Positions 15,449-23,830 of a DNA stretch of 64,000 nt are shown here, in pieces (position 1 is the first letter of the stretch; each line of letters starts with the position of its first letter). Origin of the DNA: a virus. Both the position numbers and the translations under genes were made by a program. The stretch spans positions 62,001 to 126,000 of the IMG/VR virus record IMGVR_UViG_3300008108_000039. One strand, given 5' to 3'. Under the pieces are notes generated by a model. The model had not been told where the DNA came from, made no database searches, and saw nothing but the letters and a program-made list of their open reading frames with translations.

Positions 15449-15790
15449 TTAAGAAATTACTAAACTGTAATCTCCTGCTCCTTTTAAACGATATGTTGTA
15501 CCAGTAACTGCTGCTGCTGGCGTAAAAGTAAAAGATGATATACCTGGAGGAACAACTACTCCGGCTACGTAAGCATCTCTAACTAGTCCCATAGAGGCCG
15601 ATACGTCATATGTTCCTAAAAAATTAGGAGGTGTAATTCCTGTATAGTATAAATTATTAGGACCTGGTATTGTTTCCATTACAAAAAATGATGATCCACT
15701 AAGATTATTAAATTGAAATAATTTCAACCCAGATAGATCTTCACCTATTGTTCCATTTTCACGAAGCTGATTAGCAGTATAACTTGCCAT
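15449..15790 (-). CDS. Unknown beta-rich protein
   Basis: 113 residues, Gly/Ser/Thr/Pro-rich with little charge and a C-terminus ending GDYSLVIS, so probably a beta-sandwich. Such composition is more like a virion or decoration protein than a replication factor. It stands alone between the polymerase block and SSB and overlaps the upstream gene by one base. I do not recognise it. Confidence 0.6.
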   Translation of the reverse strand: MASYTANQLRENGTIGEDLSGLKLFQFNNLSGSSFFVMETIPGPNNLYYTGITPPNFLGTYDVSASMGLVRDAYVAGVVVPPGISSFTFTPAAAVTGTTYRLKGAGDYSLVIS

Positions 15791-16209
15791 TATTTAGATA
15801 AATCTATAATTTTATGAATAGATGTGTCTAGTTTTCTTAGATTAGGACCATCAGTTAATAATATACAATTTTTATATTGATTCCAATCAACTATAAAATT
15901 TTTGTCTAATATACCTTCATTTAATGATTTAATAAGTGTATTTAATGCATTAATTGTATATAAGGTATTTGTTTCTTTTTTACGATGTAATAAAATGGTA
16001 TTAGCCATAGGAATTTCATTAGAATTTCCTGTGTCTATATTATAAGTACACATTAATTCATCGCTTTGTTGTGATTCTAAAATAAATATTTTATTAAATA
16101 GAATTGTATAGCGACGATTAATGGTATTTACTGTTTCTTCCAAATCCAATGGAGTTGTGAATGTACAGAATAATTTGTTCAAATCTAGTTCAATTAATTG
16201 TTCAGTCAT
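15790..16209 (-). CDS. Unknown 139-residue protein
   Basis: No known motif is visible. The protein has an acidic N-terminus (EQLIELDLNKLF) and alternating hydrophobic strands with a helical NALNTLIKSLNEG segment. It lies six bases downstream of the polymerase-like gene on the coding strand and may act with it, but this is position only. An ATATTTAT copy overlaps its start codon and also reads as a T4-type TATAAATA on the minus strand, so its promoter status is unclear. Confidence 0.6.
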   Translation of the reverse strand: MTEQLIELDLNKLFCTFTTPLDLEETVNTINRRYTILFNKIFILESQQSDELMCTYNIDTGNSNEIPMANTILLHRKKETNTLYTINALNTLIKSLNEGILDKNFIVDWNQYKNCILLTDGPNLRKLDTSIHKIIDLSK

Positions 16210-16215
16210 AAATAT

Positions 16216-17526
16216 TTATATTTCTTTTAAACCATGATATGATTTACCACATTTTACAGTTACTGGGTATTTTATTATATTTATAAGTTCTTGTATTATA
16301 TATTTTTCAGTATTGTCCAAATCAAATAAAAAGGCATCATAAGTATATAATACTAATTTAGTTTTTTTATATTTTAAATAATCTAATATTGTTGTAAGTA
16401 TTTGAACATTAGTAGATGTTTCATAACTTTGAACAACATAATTCAATAATTTAGCTTGTGTCATACCTTCTAATTCACTACGTCTAAATGTTCTATTAAC
16501 ACAATTAATCATACCACTATGCTGATAGTCGTCCCATAACGAATCAGTATAACTTACTATATCTTTAAAAAACGGTTTATATTGATACTCTTTCCATACT
16601 CCTCCATATAACTGTTTAAATGTTAATTCTTTTGCTTCTTGTTGTGATACACCTAATATTTCACCTAAATAATCATATGTGTTTCTATCTTTAGGAAAAT
16701 AAAAATCAATCAATTCACCAATTAATCGTGGATGATAACCTTGAATGTCTATCTCTACAAAAGAATCGTATTCTGGTTTATAACACATTCTTTCACCATT
16801 TTCCTTATTTAATGCTGCATAGTTAGTACTATTAAATGTGTTAGATGGGCGAGAGGTTGTAGTATATAAATTATATTGAGTGTATATTTTACTGCGAAAT
16901 AAATTAAATTCAGGATATTGCAACTTATCCCGATAAAAATCAATAAAGCAGTTTTTATCAACCTTTATGCCGTTTTTTTCGATTTGATAGAATACGTTTG
17001 TAGCAATAAAATTTTGAAATTGAAATTGTGTATTATTTGGAGTATACTTTTGAACAATAGGTAGAATAACATTAAATATTGCTTCACTCTCTTCATAATG
17101 TTTGCTAATAGGAATTAGACAATTAACATTAGGTAAATTAGTATGTTTATTATAATAATAATTAATACATTTATTATCTAAAGCATCTGTTAAATCAGCA
17201 AATTCTAATAAATGAACATCATACAATTTATCTGCTAATGAATATACCCAATGTAATGCTTCTTTTTTATCTATTACCCACAAATTATCTGTACTATTTG
17301 ACAACCAATTAGTTAATGTTGTTTTATCAATACCAAATGATTCATTATGATCAACACAAAGTATATATCCTTTTTTTGATTTTTGTGGGTTTAAAGGACG
17401 GATGTAAATTAAGCTTAAATCAGTAAGAGCAGGGTGAAAATTATCATTTTTTGGAATGAATCTAATAAAACAATCTTTAAAATGTAATTGTGATAGTTGA
17501 TCAAATTTTTCGATAATATAAAACAT
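16216..17526 (-). CDS. Divergent family-A DNA polymerase (palm/fingers only)
   Basis: 436 residues. The C-terminal half reads as a family-A polymerase: TTTSRPSNTFNSTNYAALNK resembles the 'tGRlsS..pNLQN' template loop, EIDIQGYHPRLIG fits motif A (metal-binding Asp, with His where the conserved Glu usually is), QEAKELTFKQLYGG fits motif B (K....f..YG), and LYTYDAFLFDL fits motif C. The N-terminal 180 residues show no convincing 3'-5' exonuclease motifs. Length is well below that of complete Pol I or T7-type enzymes. It may be an accessory polymerase or the main one if no other exists outside this window. Confidence 0.65.
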   Translation of the reverse strand: MFYIIEKFDQLSQLHFKDCFIRFIPKNDNFHPALTDLSLIYIRPLNPQKSKKGYILCVDHNESFGIDKTTLTNWLSNSTDNLWVIDKKEALHWVYSLADKLYDVHLLEFADLTDALDNKCINYYYNKHTNLPNVNCLIPISKHYEESEAIFNVILPIVQKYTPNNTQFQFQNFIATNVFYQIEKNGIKVDKNCFIDFYRDKLQYPEFNLFRSKIYTQYNLYTTTSRPSNTFNSTNYAALNKENGERMCYKPEYDSFVEIDIQGYHPRLIGELIDFYFPKDRNTYDYLGEILGVSQQEAKELTFKQLYGGVWKEYQYKPFFKDIVSYTDSLWDDYQHSGMINCVNRTFRRSELEGMTQAKLLNYVVQSYETSTNVQILTTILDYLKYKKTKLVLYTYDAFLFDLDNTEKYIIQELINIIKYPVTVKCGKSYHGLKEI

Positions 17527-17566
17527 ATAGCATAACCTTTAATAATCTAAATATAAAAAAGATTTT

Positions 17567-18034
17567 TTAGCCAAACAACCAAGCTTTTAATCCTGGTAGT
17601 TGTGTGTTAGCTTGGTCTATAGTTTGATCATTTCCTATATATGTAGTTTGATAAAGAGGATTTGTTTTAACATTATCATATGTTTCTTTATCTATTTCTT
17701 TTATCAGAATAGGTTGGACTGTAATTTGTCTACAAAAATATCTTATAGCCGAATCAGCTATAAATTGTTTAGATCTAATTAAAGGTAATTGCAAATTTTG
17801 AGATGATATTCCTGATATGGCGGAATAAGTTGCCGTTGAAGATACATTAAGCAATTTATTTGTTTTATTTTCAGGAATAAGTTCAGGAGCATTTTTATTA
17901 TATTTTTTTCCAGCATAGAAAGAACCATTTAATTCATAATAATATCCTTGATAAGGAGTATTTGTAGAAGCTACTCTATACTCTCCACCTTGAGTATACT
18001 TACCTGTTTGTATTATGTTATTTGGTATTACCAT
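17567..18034 (-). CDS. Unknown, probable baseplate-associated protein
   Basis: 155 residues, Tyr/Thr/Asn-rich at the N-terminus (GEYRVASTNTPYQGYYYELN) and ending QLPGLKAWLFG. I do not recognise a domain. It lies three bases after the large hub protein gene in the same direction, at the end of the baseplate block, so a structural or assembly role is inferred from position only. Confidence 0.6.
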   Translation of the reverse strand: MVIPNNIIQTGKYTQGGEYRVASTNTPYQGYYYELNGSFYAGKKYNKNAPELIPENKTNKLLNVSSTATYSAISGISSQNLQLPLIRSKQFIADSAIRYFCRQITVQPILIKEIDKETYDNVKTNPLYQTTYIGNDQTIDQANTQLPGLKAWLFG

Positions 18035-18036
18035 TA

Positions 18037-21000
18037 TTAAGCTCCTTTAGTTGTTACATCAAATGATATATGAAAATGTTTACCTGTTGCATGTTTTGTA
18101 GGAGTATCATATTCATTTAAATATCTAAATTTGGGCTGCATTTTATTAAATTCTTCTAACACACTAACTACTTTTTTAATATTATCGTTTGTTGCAGGAC
18201 TTATTGTAAAATCAATTGCTTTACCTACTTGGTGATTACTAAACTGTTGTAAATTTTGATGAAATACATCATTACCTCCTGTTATTTCTAATTTAATATC
18301 AGGATATCTTTGTTTAATAGTTTCTAATACAGATCCTGCTATTGCTGCAATTCCTTGTTCTATTTCTCCCCCACTATTTAATTGATTTTTTTTAACAGTA
18401 GCAATATTTCTTTCAGTTACATATTTTTCTAAATTACTAGCATTTGGATTATTAAATCCAGGAGAAAGTGTTTCTGTTGCTGGGTTTAAAGCTGCTGAAA
18501 GTATTGTGTTTAAATTTAAGTCTTCAAATTTAATAGCATTATTATCATTTTGTAATACTATATTTAGCGAATCTATTTTTGTAACCCAATCCCCACCAGA
18601 TATAGTGTGGCTAATAGAAGTAATAGCATTACCTAATTGAACACCAACTTTTTCTCCTCTATATCCTTTGGGTAATACATTTTTAGGTAACCTAAACATA
18701 TGACCTATTACTAAACCTCCAATACCATCCATATCAATAGATAATTTAGTTGGTATCAAATTTCTATTACTACCTGGAGATTGTGTAATTGATTGGAAAT
18801 AAGCTATAACATCTCTTAAACTGTTTTTAGCATTTGAAAATAAAGATGAAAAATTGGGTGTATTTTCTTTATTATTAACTGGTGTGTTATAATTAAGGGA
18901 TTCAAATGCTTTTATTATGTTAGCTAAAGAATTTATTGAAGTATTGTTATTATTAACACTAATATTATCATTAATTAATTTTTCTGGTATTATTCTATCC
19001 GTTATATTTTTATTAAAATCAATCATAGTATTAGTTTGCATACCTAATTGACCTCCTTTTACTTGAGCTCCTATTGCAATTATTGAACTTTGTTCAGGAA
19101 ATATTTGTGATTGTAAACTATAAGATCTTACTACTGATTGTAAGTTGTGTACTTGTAATTCAAATAATTTATTATAAATTGCTTTTTCAGGTTCAGTGTA
19201 ATTAATGTCTATTACCCTTGCTATCTTGTTATCAACAGGATCAACATGAATTTCAAAATTATTAATATTACCTATAGATGCTTGTATATCTCTAATTATG
19301 GTTTTAATATAGTTATATAAATTAATTTCATTTTTTTCTTTTTTGTCTTGAGCTTCAAGATTAATATCTATTGCTTTTTGATAAAGATAATCAACATTAA
19401 CATAAATATTTTTTATAATTCCTATTTCACTATACTTATTATTATAAAAATAATCTTGCTGCAGGTTTTTTAAAAATTGTAAATTAGATATCGCTTTTTC
19501 AGCTCCCTGGATAATAACTGTTTGAGATTCATTATTAATTTCAATTGCTGGTTCCAATTCAAATTTTTCGATTTTATTAGGATCTCTTTGTGGGAAAATT
19601 TTTGCATTTATTGAAACTTTATTTAATTCTTCTACTAGTTTATTACCAAGATTAATATCAGCATTTTTTAATTTTTCATTAAGAACTTCTTGTAAATTTT
19701 CATATTCATTTTCTGTTTTAATTAAACCATTAATGAAATTGTATATATTTCTATTTTTTATTTGAGAAAAACCTCTTATAAGAGAAACTCTATCATAGGA
19801 AGCTCCAAAAAATCCACTTTCACCTTTATATCCTTTTTTAATATCATCAAATGCTTTTTTTGCTGCTTCATAATCAGGATTTCCTTCAGTTACTTTTTTT
19901 ACATCAGTAACTATATTTTGTGCTTTATCATACCATAATGGACTTTTAATTAAACATACTCTAGGGTCTACAGATACTTGTAATGGATGGGCAATGCAAT
20001 ATAAATCTTTTTTACCATCACTGTCATATTCAGTTGAATATGCTGACAGCTCTAATAGTGTTTCTCCATTTGGTGAGAAAGCTATAATATATTTATTAAG
20101 TACATCAAACATACATTCTAATGTAATATAAACTTGATCATTACTATTATATGATAAGTTAGTATCCGCATTAGTACCTTTGGCATATGGTAAATAAAGT
20201 GATACTGCTTTATCTTTAAATATAGAATTATTTGTATATGATAAATTACCAGTTTGTTTAGCTTCTCTTATTTTAAAATAAGCTTCAGCCCATATACCTG
20301 CTATTGTATTATATTTTCCATATTTTTCTAACCAGTAAGATGACTGACTTCCAAATCCAGTAAATTCATTATTTAATTTACCATCTTTTGGCTCCTGAAT
20401 AGCAGTTGCTGGTGTGTAATTTATTTTAAGAGATTCAATTAATTCTCCTGTAGATATAATAGTTGTTGTACAATCATATCCTCCATCTGGTCTAGCTGAC
20501 CATTGGTAGTTTTTAATATAACCAAACATTGCATCATAATTACCAGAATAATCTATTGATTTTTTATATAATTCTTGAAATAATATTGTTCTGCTAGTTG
20601 GAGTTTTATTAATAATATCATAATAATCAATAAAATTAGATTGATAATTACCTTTATTATCTATATAAGGTACCCATCCCCATTCTACTAATACTGTATA
20701 ACCAGGGCGCATATATAATACTTCTAAATCTTCTAGTTGTTGAATATCCCAGCATTGAAAATTTACTGTTATTTCTCTTAATGAACCATAAGCTGATTTA
20801 GATTTAATTTCAGCCGACGTTATTCCAGGCATTGGGCGAATACCTCTTTGATATGGGTTATTAGGAGTATTTCCTATATTACTGTAAGCGCTAGTTTGAA
20901 AATCACCTAATCCTGATTTTAATTTTGCATTTTTTAAATTTGTACTTTGAGAATCTACATTTAAAGTACCTCCTTGCAAAACATATTTTTTAGCTAAATC

Positions 21001-21159
21001 ATTTGAATTATTTACATTAACACTAGAAGACATTCTAATCCAAGCGTTGCGTGAATTAATATATTGTAAAGCTTGAGGAGTTCTACCATATATAGCATCT
21101 TGACGACGCTTTAATTGTTCTTTTACGTGTTCAGCAAATGTACTTTTGAATATTGACAT
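18037..21159 (-). CDS. Large baseplate hub protein with C-terminal M15-type peptidase domain
   Basis: 1040 residues from the ATG at 21159; an ATG 33 bases earlier would overlap the upstream gene, while this one lies seven bases after its stop. The N-terminal part (AYGSLREITVNFQCWDIQQ, VLVEWGW) resembles hub-type tail proteins of T4-like marine phages. The last 80 residues hold HQVGKAIDFTI and GKHFHISFD, matching HxxxxxxD and HxH of D-Ala-D-Ala carboxypeptidase-like (M15) enzymes. This suggests a cell-wall-cutting domain at the tail tip, taking the role that lysozyme plays in T4 gp5. Zinc-dependence is inferred. Confidence 0.75.
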   Translation of the reverse strand: MSIFKSTFAEHVKEQLKRRQDAIYGRTPQALQYINSRNAWIRMSSSVNVNNSNDLAKKYVLQGGTLNVDSQSTNLKNAKLKSGLGDFQTSAYSNIGNTPNNPYQRGIRPMPGITSAEIKSKSAYGSLREITVNFQCWDIQQLEDLEVLYMRPGYTVLVEWGWVPYIDNKGNYQSNFIDYYDIINKTPTSRTILFQELYKKSIDYSGNYDAMFGYIKNYQWSARPDGGYDCTTTIISTGELIESLKINYTPATAIQEPKDGKLNNEFTGFGSQSSYWLEKYGKYNTIAGIWAEAYFKIREAKQTGNLSYTNNSIFKDKAVSLYLPYAKGTNADTNLSYNSNDQVYITLECMFDVLNKYIIAFSPNGETLLELSAYSTEYDSDGKKDLYCIAHPLQVSVDPRVCLIKSPLWYDKAQNIVTDVKKVTEGNPDYEAAKKAFDDIKKGYKGESGFFGASYDRVSLIRGFSQIKNRNIYNFINGLIKTENEYENLQEVLNEKLKNADINLGNKLVEELNKVSINAKIFPQRDPNKIEKFELEPAIEINNESQTVIIQGAEKAISNLQFLKNLQQDYFYNNKYSEIGIIKNIYVNVDYLYQKAIDINLEAQDKKEKNEINLYNYIKTIIRDIQASIGNINNFEIHVDPVDNKIARVIDINYTEPEKAIYNKLFELQVHNLQSVVRSYSLQSQIFPEQSSIIAIGAQVKGGQLGMQTNTMIDFNKNITDRIIPEKLINDNISVNNNNTSINSLANIIKAFESLNYNTPVNNKENTPNFSSLFSNAKNSLRDVIAYFQSITQSPGSNRNLIPTKLSIDMDGIGGLVIGHMFRLPKNVLPKGYRGEKVGVQLGNAITSISHTISGGDWVTKIDSLNIVLQNDNNAIKFEDLNLNTILSAALNPATETLSPGFNNPNASNLEKYVTERNIATVKKNQLNSGGEIEQGIAAIAGSVLETIKQRYPDIKLEITGGNDVFHQNLQQFSNHQVGKAIDFTISPATNDNIKKVVSVLEEFNKMQPKFRYLNEYDTPTKHATGKHFHISFDVTTKGA

Positions 21160-21166
21160 ATAACAT

Positions 21167-21469
21167 TTATCTAGCTTTATTAAATTCTTCAAATAAATTT
21201 AAAACAAAATTTAAATCCGTTGGTATTCTTAATTGAGTACCAGGTAATGGGATTAAACCATTTGTAGCATTATTATTTGCCACAGATATTATCCACCATA
21301 ATTTAGGGTCATTATAATAAGAATTTGCTAAAGTATCAAATCTATCTCCTACAGTTGTAATAACATACACATCACTTTCCGATAGTGGTATATTAGGATA
21401 ATACTTTTGTTTATAGTAAGGTTTACCCTGATTTGTTTGTAATGTATTTGGGTTATTATAACGTTCCAT
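21167..21469 (-). CDS. LysM-domain baseplate protein (gp53-like)
   Basis: 100 residues. The segment VYVITTVGDRFDTLANSYYNDPKLWWIISVAN followed by IPLPGTQLRIPTD is a LysM fold, as in the C-terminus of T4 gp53 and small tail-hub LysM proteins of other myoviruses. It probably helps assemble the baseplate, not bind host peptidoglycan from outside. It abuts the large hub gene downstream and overlaps the next upstream gene by one base. Confidence 0.75.
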   Translation of the reverse strand: MERYNNPNTLQTNQGKPYYKQKYYPNIPLSESDVYVITTVGDRFDTLANSYYNDPKLWWIISVANNNATNGLIPLPGTQLRIPTDLNFVLNLFEEFNKAR

Positions 21470-23553
21470 TATTTAATGAATTGATAATCATTTATATTTT
21501 GAGCAATATGAGATATTTTTTCTGATTTAGAAGATATTAAATTAACACCTTTAGTTTGTGAACCAATAGGGGTAAATGTCATATTTACTTCTACTATATG
21601 AGGTAAAATTAATTCTTTAGTTCCATTAGGTAATGGTTCATTTATTGCTATTTCCCAAGGTGAATCTTGAGGTATATTATACGACAAACTATTTAAAATT
21701 CCTAATTGCCCATCAATCCAGTTACCAACAGTCATTCTTACTAATGAACCTCTCATTAATATTCCATTTTCTCCACCATAATCTGGCATTAAATTACCCA
21801 TTAAATAATTTAATTTTTGATACATTGGTTCCATTTCATCCGCTGATAAAGCCGCTGCTTTAAAACTAATTTGAATTTTACGACCAAAACCATTATATAT
21901 ATAAAAATCTTCACCTCGTCCTATATACTTAACTGAGTTCCAGGTAGCATCTACGCTATCTGATAATTGTGTTAAATATGCTCTAAATACCATCCATTGA
22001 GCTCCATTAGGATTATCTGTATTTAACGATTGAATTCTAAATTTAACTAGATCATTAATATTTATATCTTTTCCATTTATATTTATTACATCAATGCTAG
22101 TACCAGCTTTAGCTGAAAATATAGGTGTCAGATTTATTAAATCTTTTCTCCCACTACCAACTCTTGTTTCACGATTTTTCAATGACCATGAACCATTAAC
22201 AGTAACTACTTCTCCATATCCATTTTTATAAACTATATTTGAATTAGTAGTATTATATGAATTTAAAGAACTAGAAATTTGATATCCTTCAGTACCTGAT
22301 GTTTTAGTAAATATATTATAATTGTTTATTTGTGTGTTTATTTTTTCACGTAATTTTTGATATGTTACTATTTCACCTTGATCTATTTGAGAAGGTATTA
22401 CTGTTGGATTTCTTAAATCAATATTATTTATTATTGAATTTGCGGTTTCAGCAAAAGTAGAACTAGTTGAAGATAAATATTGATTAGATACTCCTAAAGC
22501 TTTTGCATAATTAATTGATACTACAGGTTTAAAGAAATTTTTAGCATATATCTCTGGTGTTTGATCAACTTGAGAAGGTATATTTGTTGGAGTATTATCA
22601 TTAATATTATTATCAATTATTTTTTTATCATTAATAGGAGTTCTAAGAAATAAACTACCTAAAACAGTTCCTATTCTAGATATAGTGTTAGATTTAAGTT
22701 CAAAATTAGAACCTTTTGCAATATATCTATTTGATACTCCTAAACTACCAGCATAGTTTATTTTTCCTCTTTCTTCTTGAATAGGTAATTTATTAGGCCA
22801 GTTTACATCACCAGTAAAATCATAACGCTTAATAAGCGTATTTCCTATACCATATACTGAACCTGGTCCTCCTATATATCGGTCTATAATTAATTCTTGA
22901 GGATTTCGAGTTGGGATTCTAAATGGAAATCCAAGCAATGCAATAGCATTATTTAAAAAACCAACTAATCTTCTTGCTTTAGATGGTGGACGTTCATTTC
23001 CTATTAGTTTACTTTTTAATCCAACTAATCTATTATTTTTACTGTTTTGATTATTTGCTTGAGCTACAGCTAAATACTTAGTGCTATCATCTTGAATAGG
23101 TAATAAACCATGTCTATCAAAATGTTGTCCTAAAGCAGTAACAGGAACTTGTGCTAATGTATTTACACCTAAATTATAAATGCGAGTAGGTTGTAATAAA
23201 CCATTTGTTAAGGGACCTATATCACCTGTTAATAAAGTGCTTATAAAACCATTACCACCTTTTTTAGTTTCTAATCGAGGATTAGTTAACTGCATTCCCA
23301 CTTGTCTAGCTATAAACAATGGGCCTTTAGGTGCATCTTTAAAAAATTTAGAAATGCGTATTTTATCTGTTTTAGAAGCTTCTAAAGCTCCTTTAAATCC
23401 ACCTCTAACAAAAGTATCATCAAAAGGTACAGTAGCATTTGTTGTTGTAGGTATATCTTTTTGAATATAGGGTTGTCCACTAGACCCACCACCAGGTCTG
23501 TCACCACCATATTTAAGTGATTTAAGATTTGTTTTAAGGTCAAGTAATGGCAT
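21469..23553 (-). CDS. Probable baseplate structural protein
   Basis: 694 residues, with no domain I can name. It is Asn/Ile/Ser-rich with repeated 'NYA(G/K)(S/A)LGVSN(R/Q)Y' segments (near residues 265 and 345) that look like an internal duplication. The C-terminal half contains more compact strands (FYIYNGFGRKIQISFKA, VEVNMTFTPIG) typical of tail proteins. Its place between the LysM gene and the tape measure indicates a central baseplate or hub component. The function is inferred from position. Confidence 0.65.
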   Translation of the reverse strand: MPLLDLKTNLKSLKYGGDRPGGGSSGQPYIQKDIPTTTNATVPFDDTFVRGGFKGALEASKTDKIRISKFFKDAPKGPLFIARQVGMQLTNPRLETKKGGNGFISTLLTGDIGPLTNGLLQPTRIYNLGVNTLAQVPVTALGQHFDRHGLLPIQDDSTKYLAVAQANNQNSKNNRLVGLKSKLIGNERPPSKARRLVGFLNNAIALLGFPFRIPTRNPQELIIDRYIGGPGSVYGIGNTLIKRYDFTGDVNWPNKLPIQEERGKINYAGSLGVSNRYIAKGSNFELKSNTISRIGTVLGSLFLRTPINDKKIIDNNINDNTPTNIPSQVDQTPEIYAKNFFKPVVSINYAKALGVSNQYLSSTSSTFAETANSIINNIDLRNPTVIPSQIDQGEIVTYQKLREKINTQINNYNIFTKTSGTEGYQISSSLNSYNTTNSNIVYKNGYGEVVTVNGSWSLKNRETRVGSGRKDLINLTPIFSAKAGTSIDVININGKDININDLVKFRIQSLNTDNPNGAQWMVFRAYLTQLSDSVDATWNSVKYIGRGEDFYIYNGFGRKIQISFKAAALSADEMEPMYQKLNYLMGNLMPDYGGENGILMRGSLVRMTVGNWIDGQLGILNSLSYNIPQDSPWEIAINEPLPNGTKELILPHIVEVNMTFTPIGSQTKGVNLISSKSEKISHIAQNINDYQFIK

Positions 23554-23558
23554 GGTGC

Positions 23559-23798
23559 TTACTTACCATATTTTTTATTAGGTCCGTATTTATCTTTGCT
23601 ATCGTTAATATCTAAACGTGACGGAGTAGGTTTAGTATCTTCACCACTAATTTTTCTCCATTTAATTTTAGGAGTACCTGTTGTAGAGTATGTAAGATGC
23701 AGTGAATCCGGTGGAACAGGATCAACACCAAATCGTGCTGGTTTTTCACCTTTTAAACCTAAAAGACTAGATTTTATTTTACTTAATAATTGAGACAT
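23559..23798 (-). CDS. Small basic protein in tail block
   Basis: 79 residues, basic and Pro/Lys/Asp-rich, starting MSQLLSKIKSSLLGLKGEKP. It shows no domain. It has a candidate late element 17 bases upstream and lies between the tape measure gene and the 694-residue baseplate gene, so it is likely a late tail or baseplate assembly component. Confidence 0.6.
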   Translation of the reverse strand: MSQLLSKIKSSLLGLKGEKPARFGVDPVPPDSLHLTYSTTGTPKIKWRKISGEDTKPTPSRLDINDSKDKYGPNKKYGK

Positions 23799-23815
23799 AG
23801 TATTAATATTTTGGT

Positions 23816-23823
23816 ATAAATAT
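23816..23823 (-). promoter_or_regulatory. Candidate late promoter element ATATTTAT
   Basis: 17 bases upstream of the start at 23798. The wider coding-strand context is CAAATATTTATACC. Confidence 0.5.
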
Positions 23824-23830
23824 TTGAGTA

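Noticed and set aside
16208-16215. ATATTTAT copy at the start codon of the 139-residue gene
   Set aside because: It overlaps the ATG itself and is part of a longer palindrome (ATAAATATTTAT), so it cannot act like the other copies in the same position.
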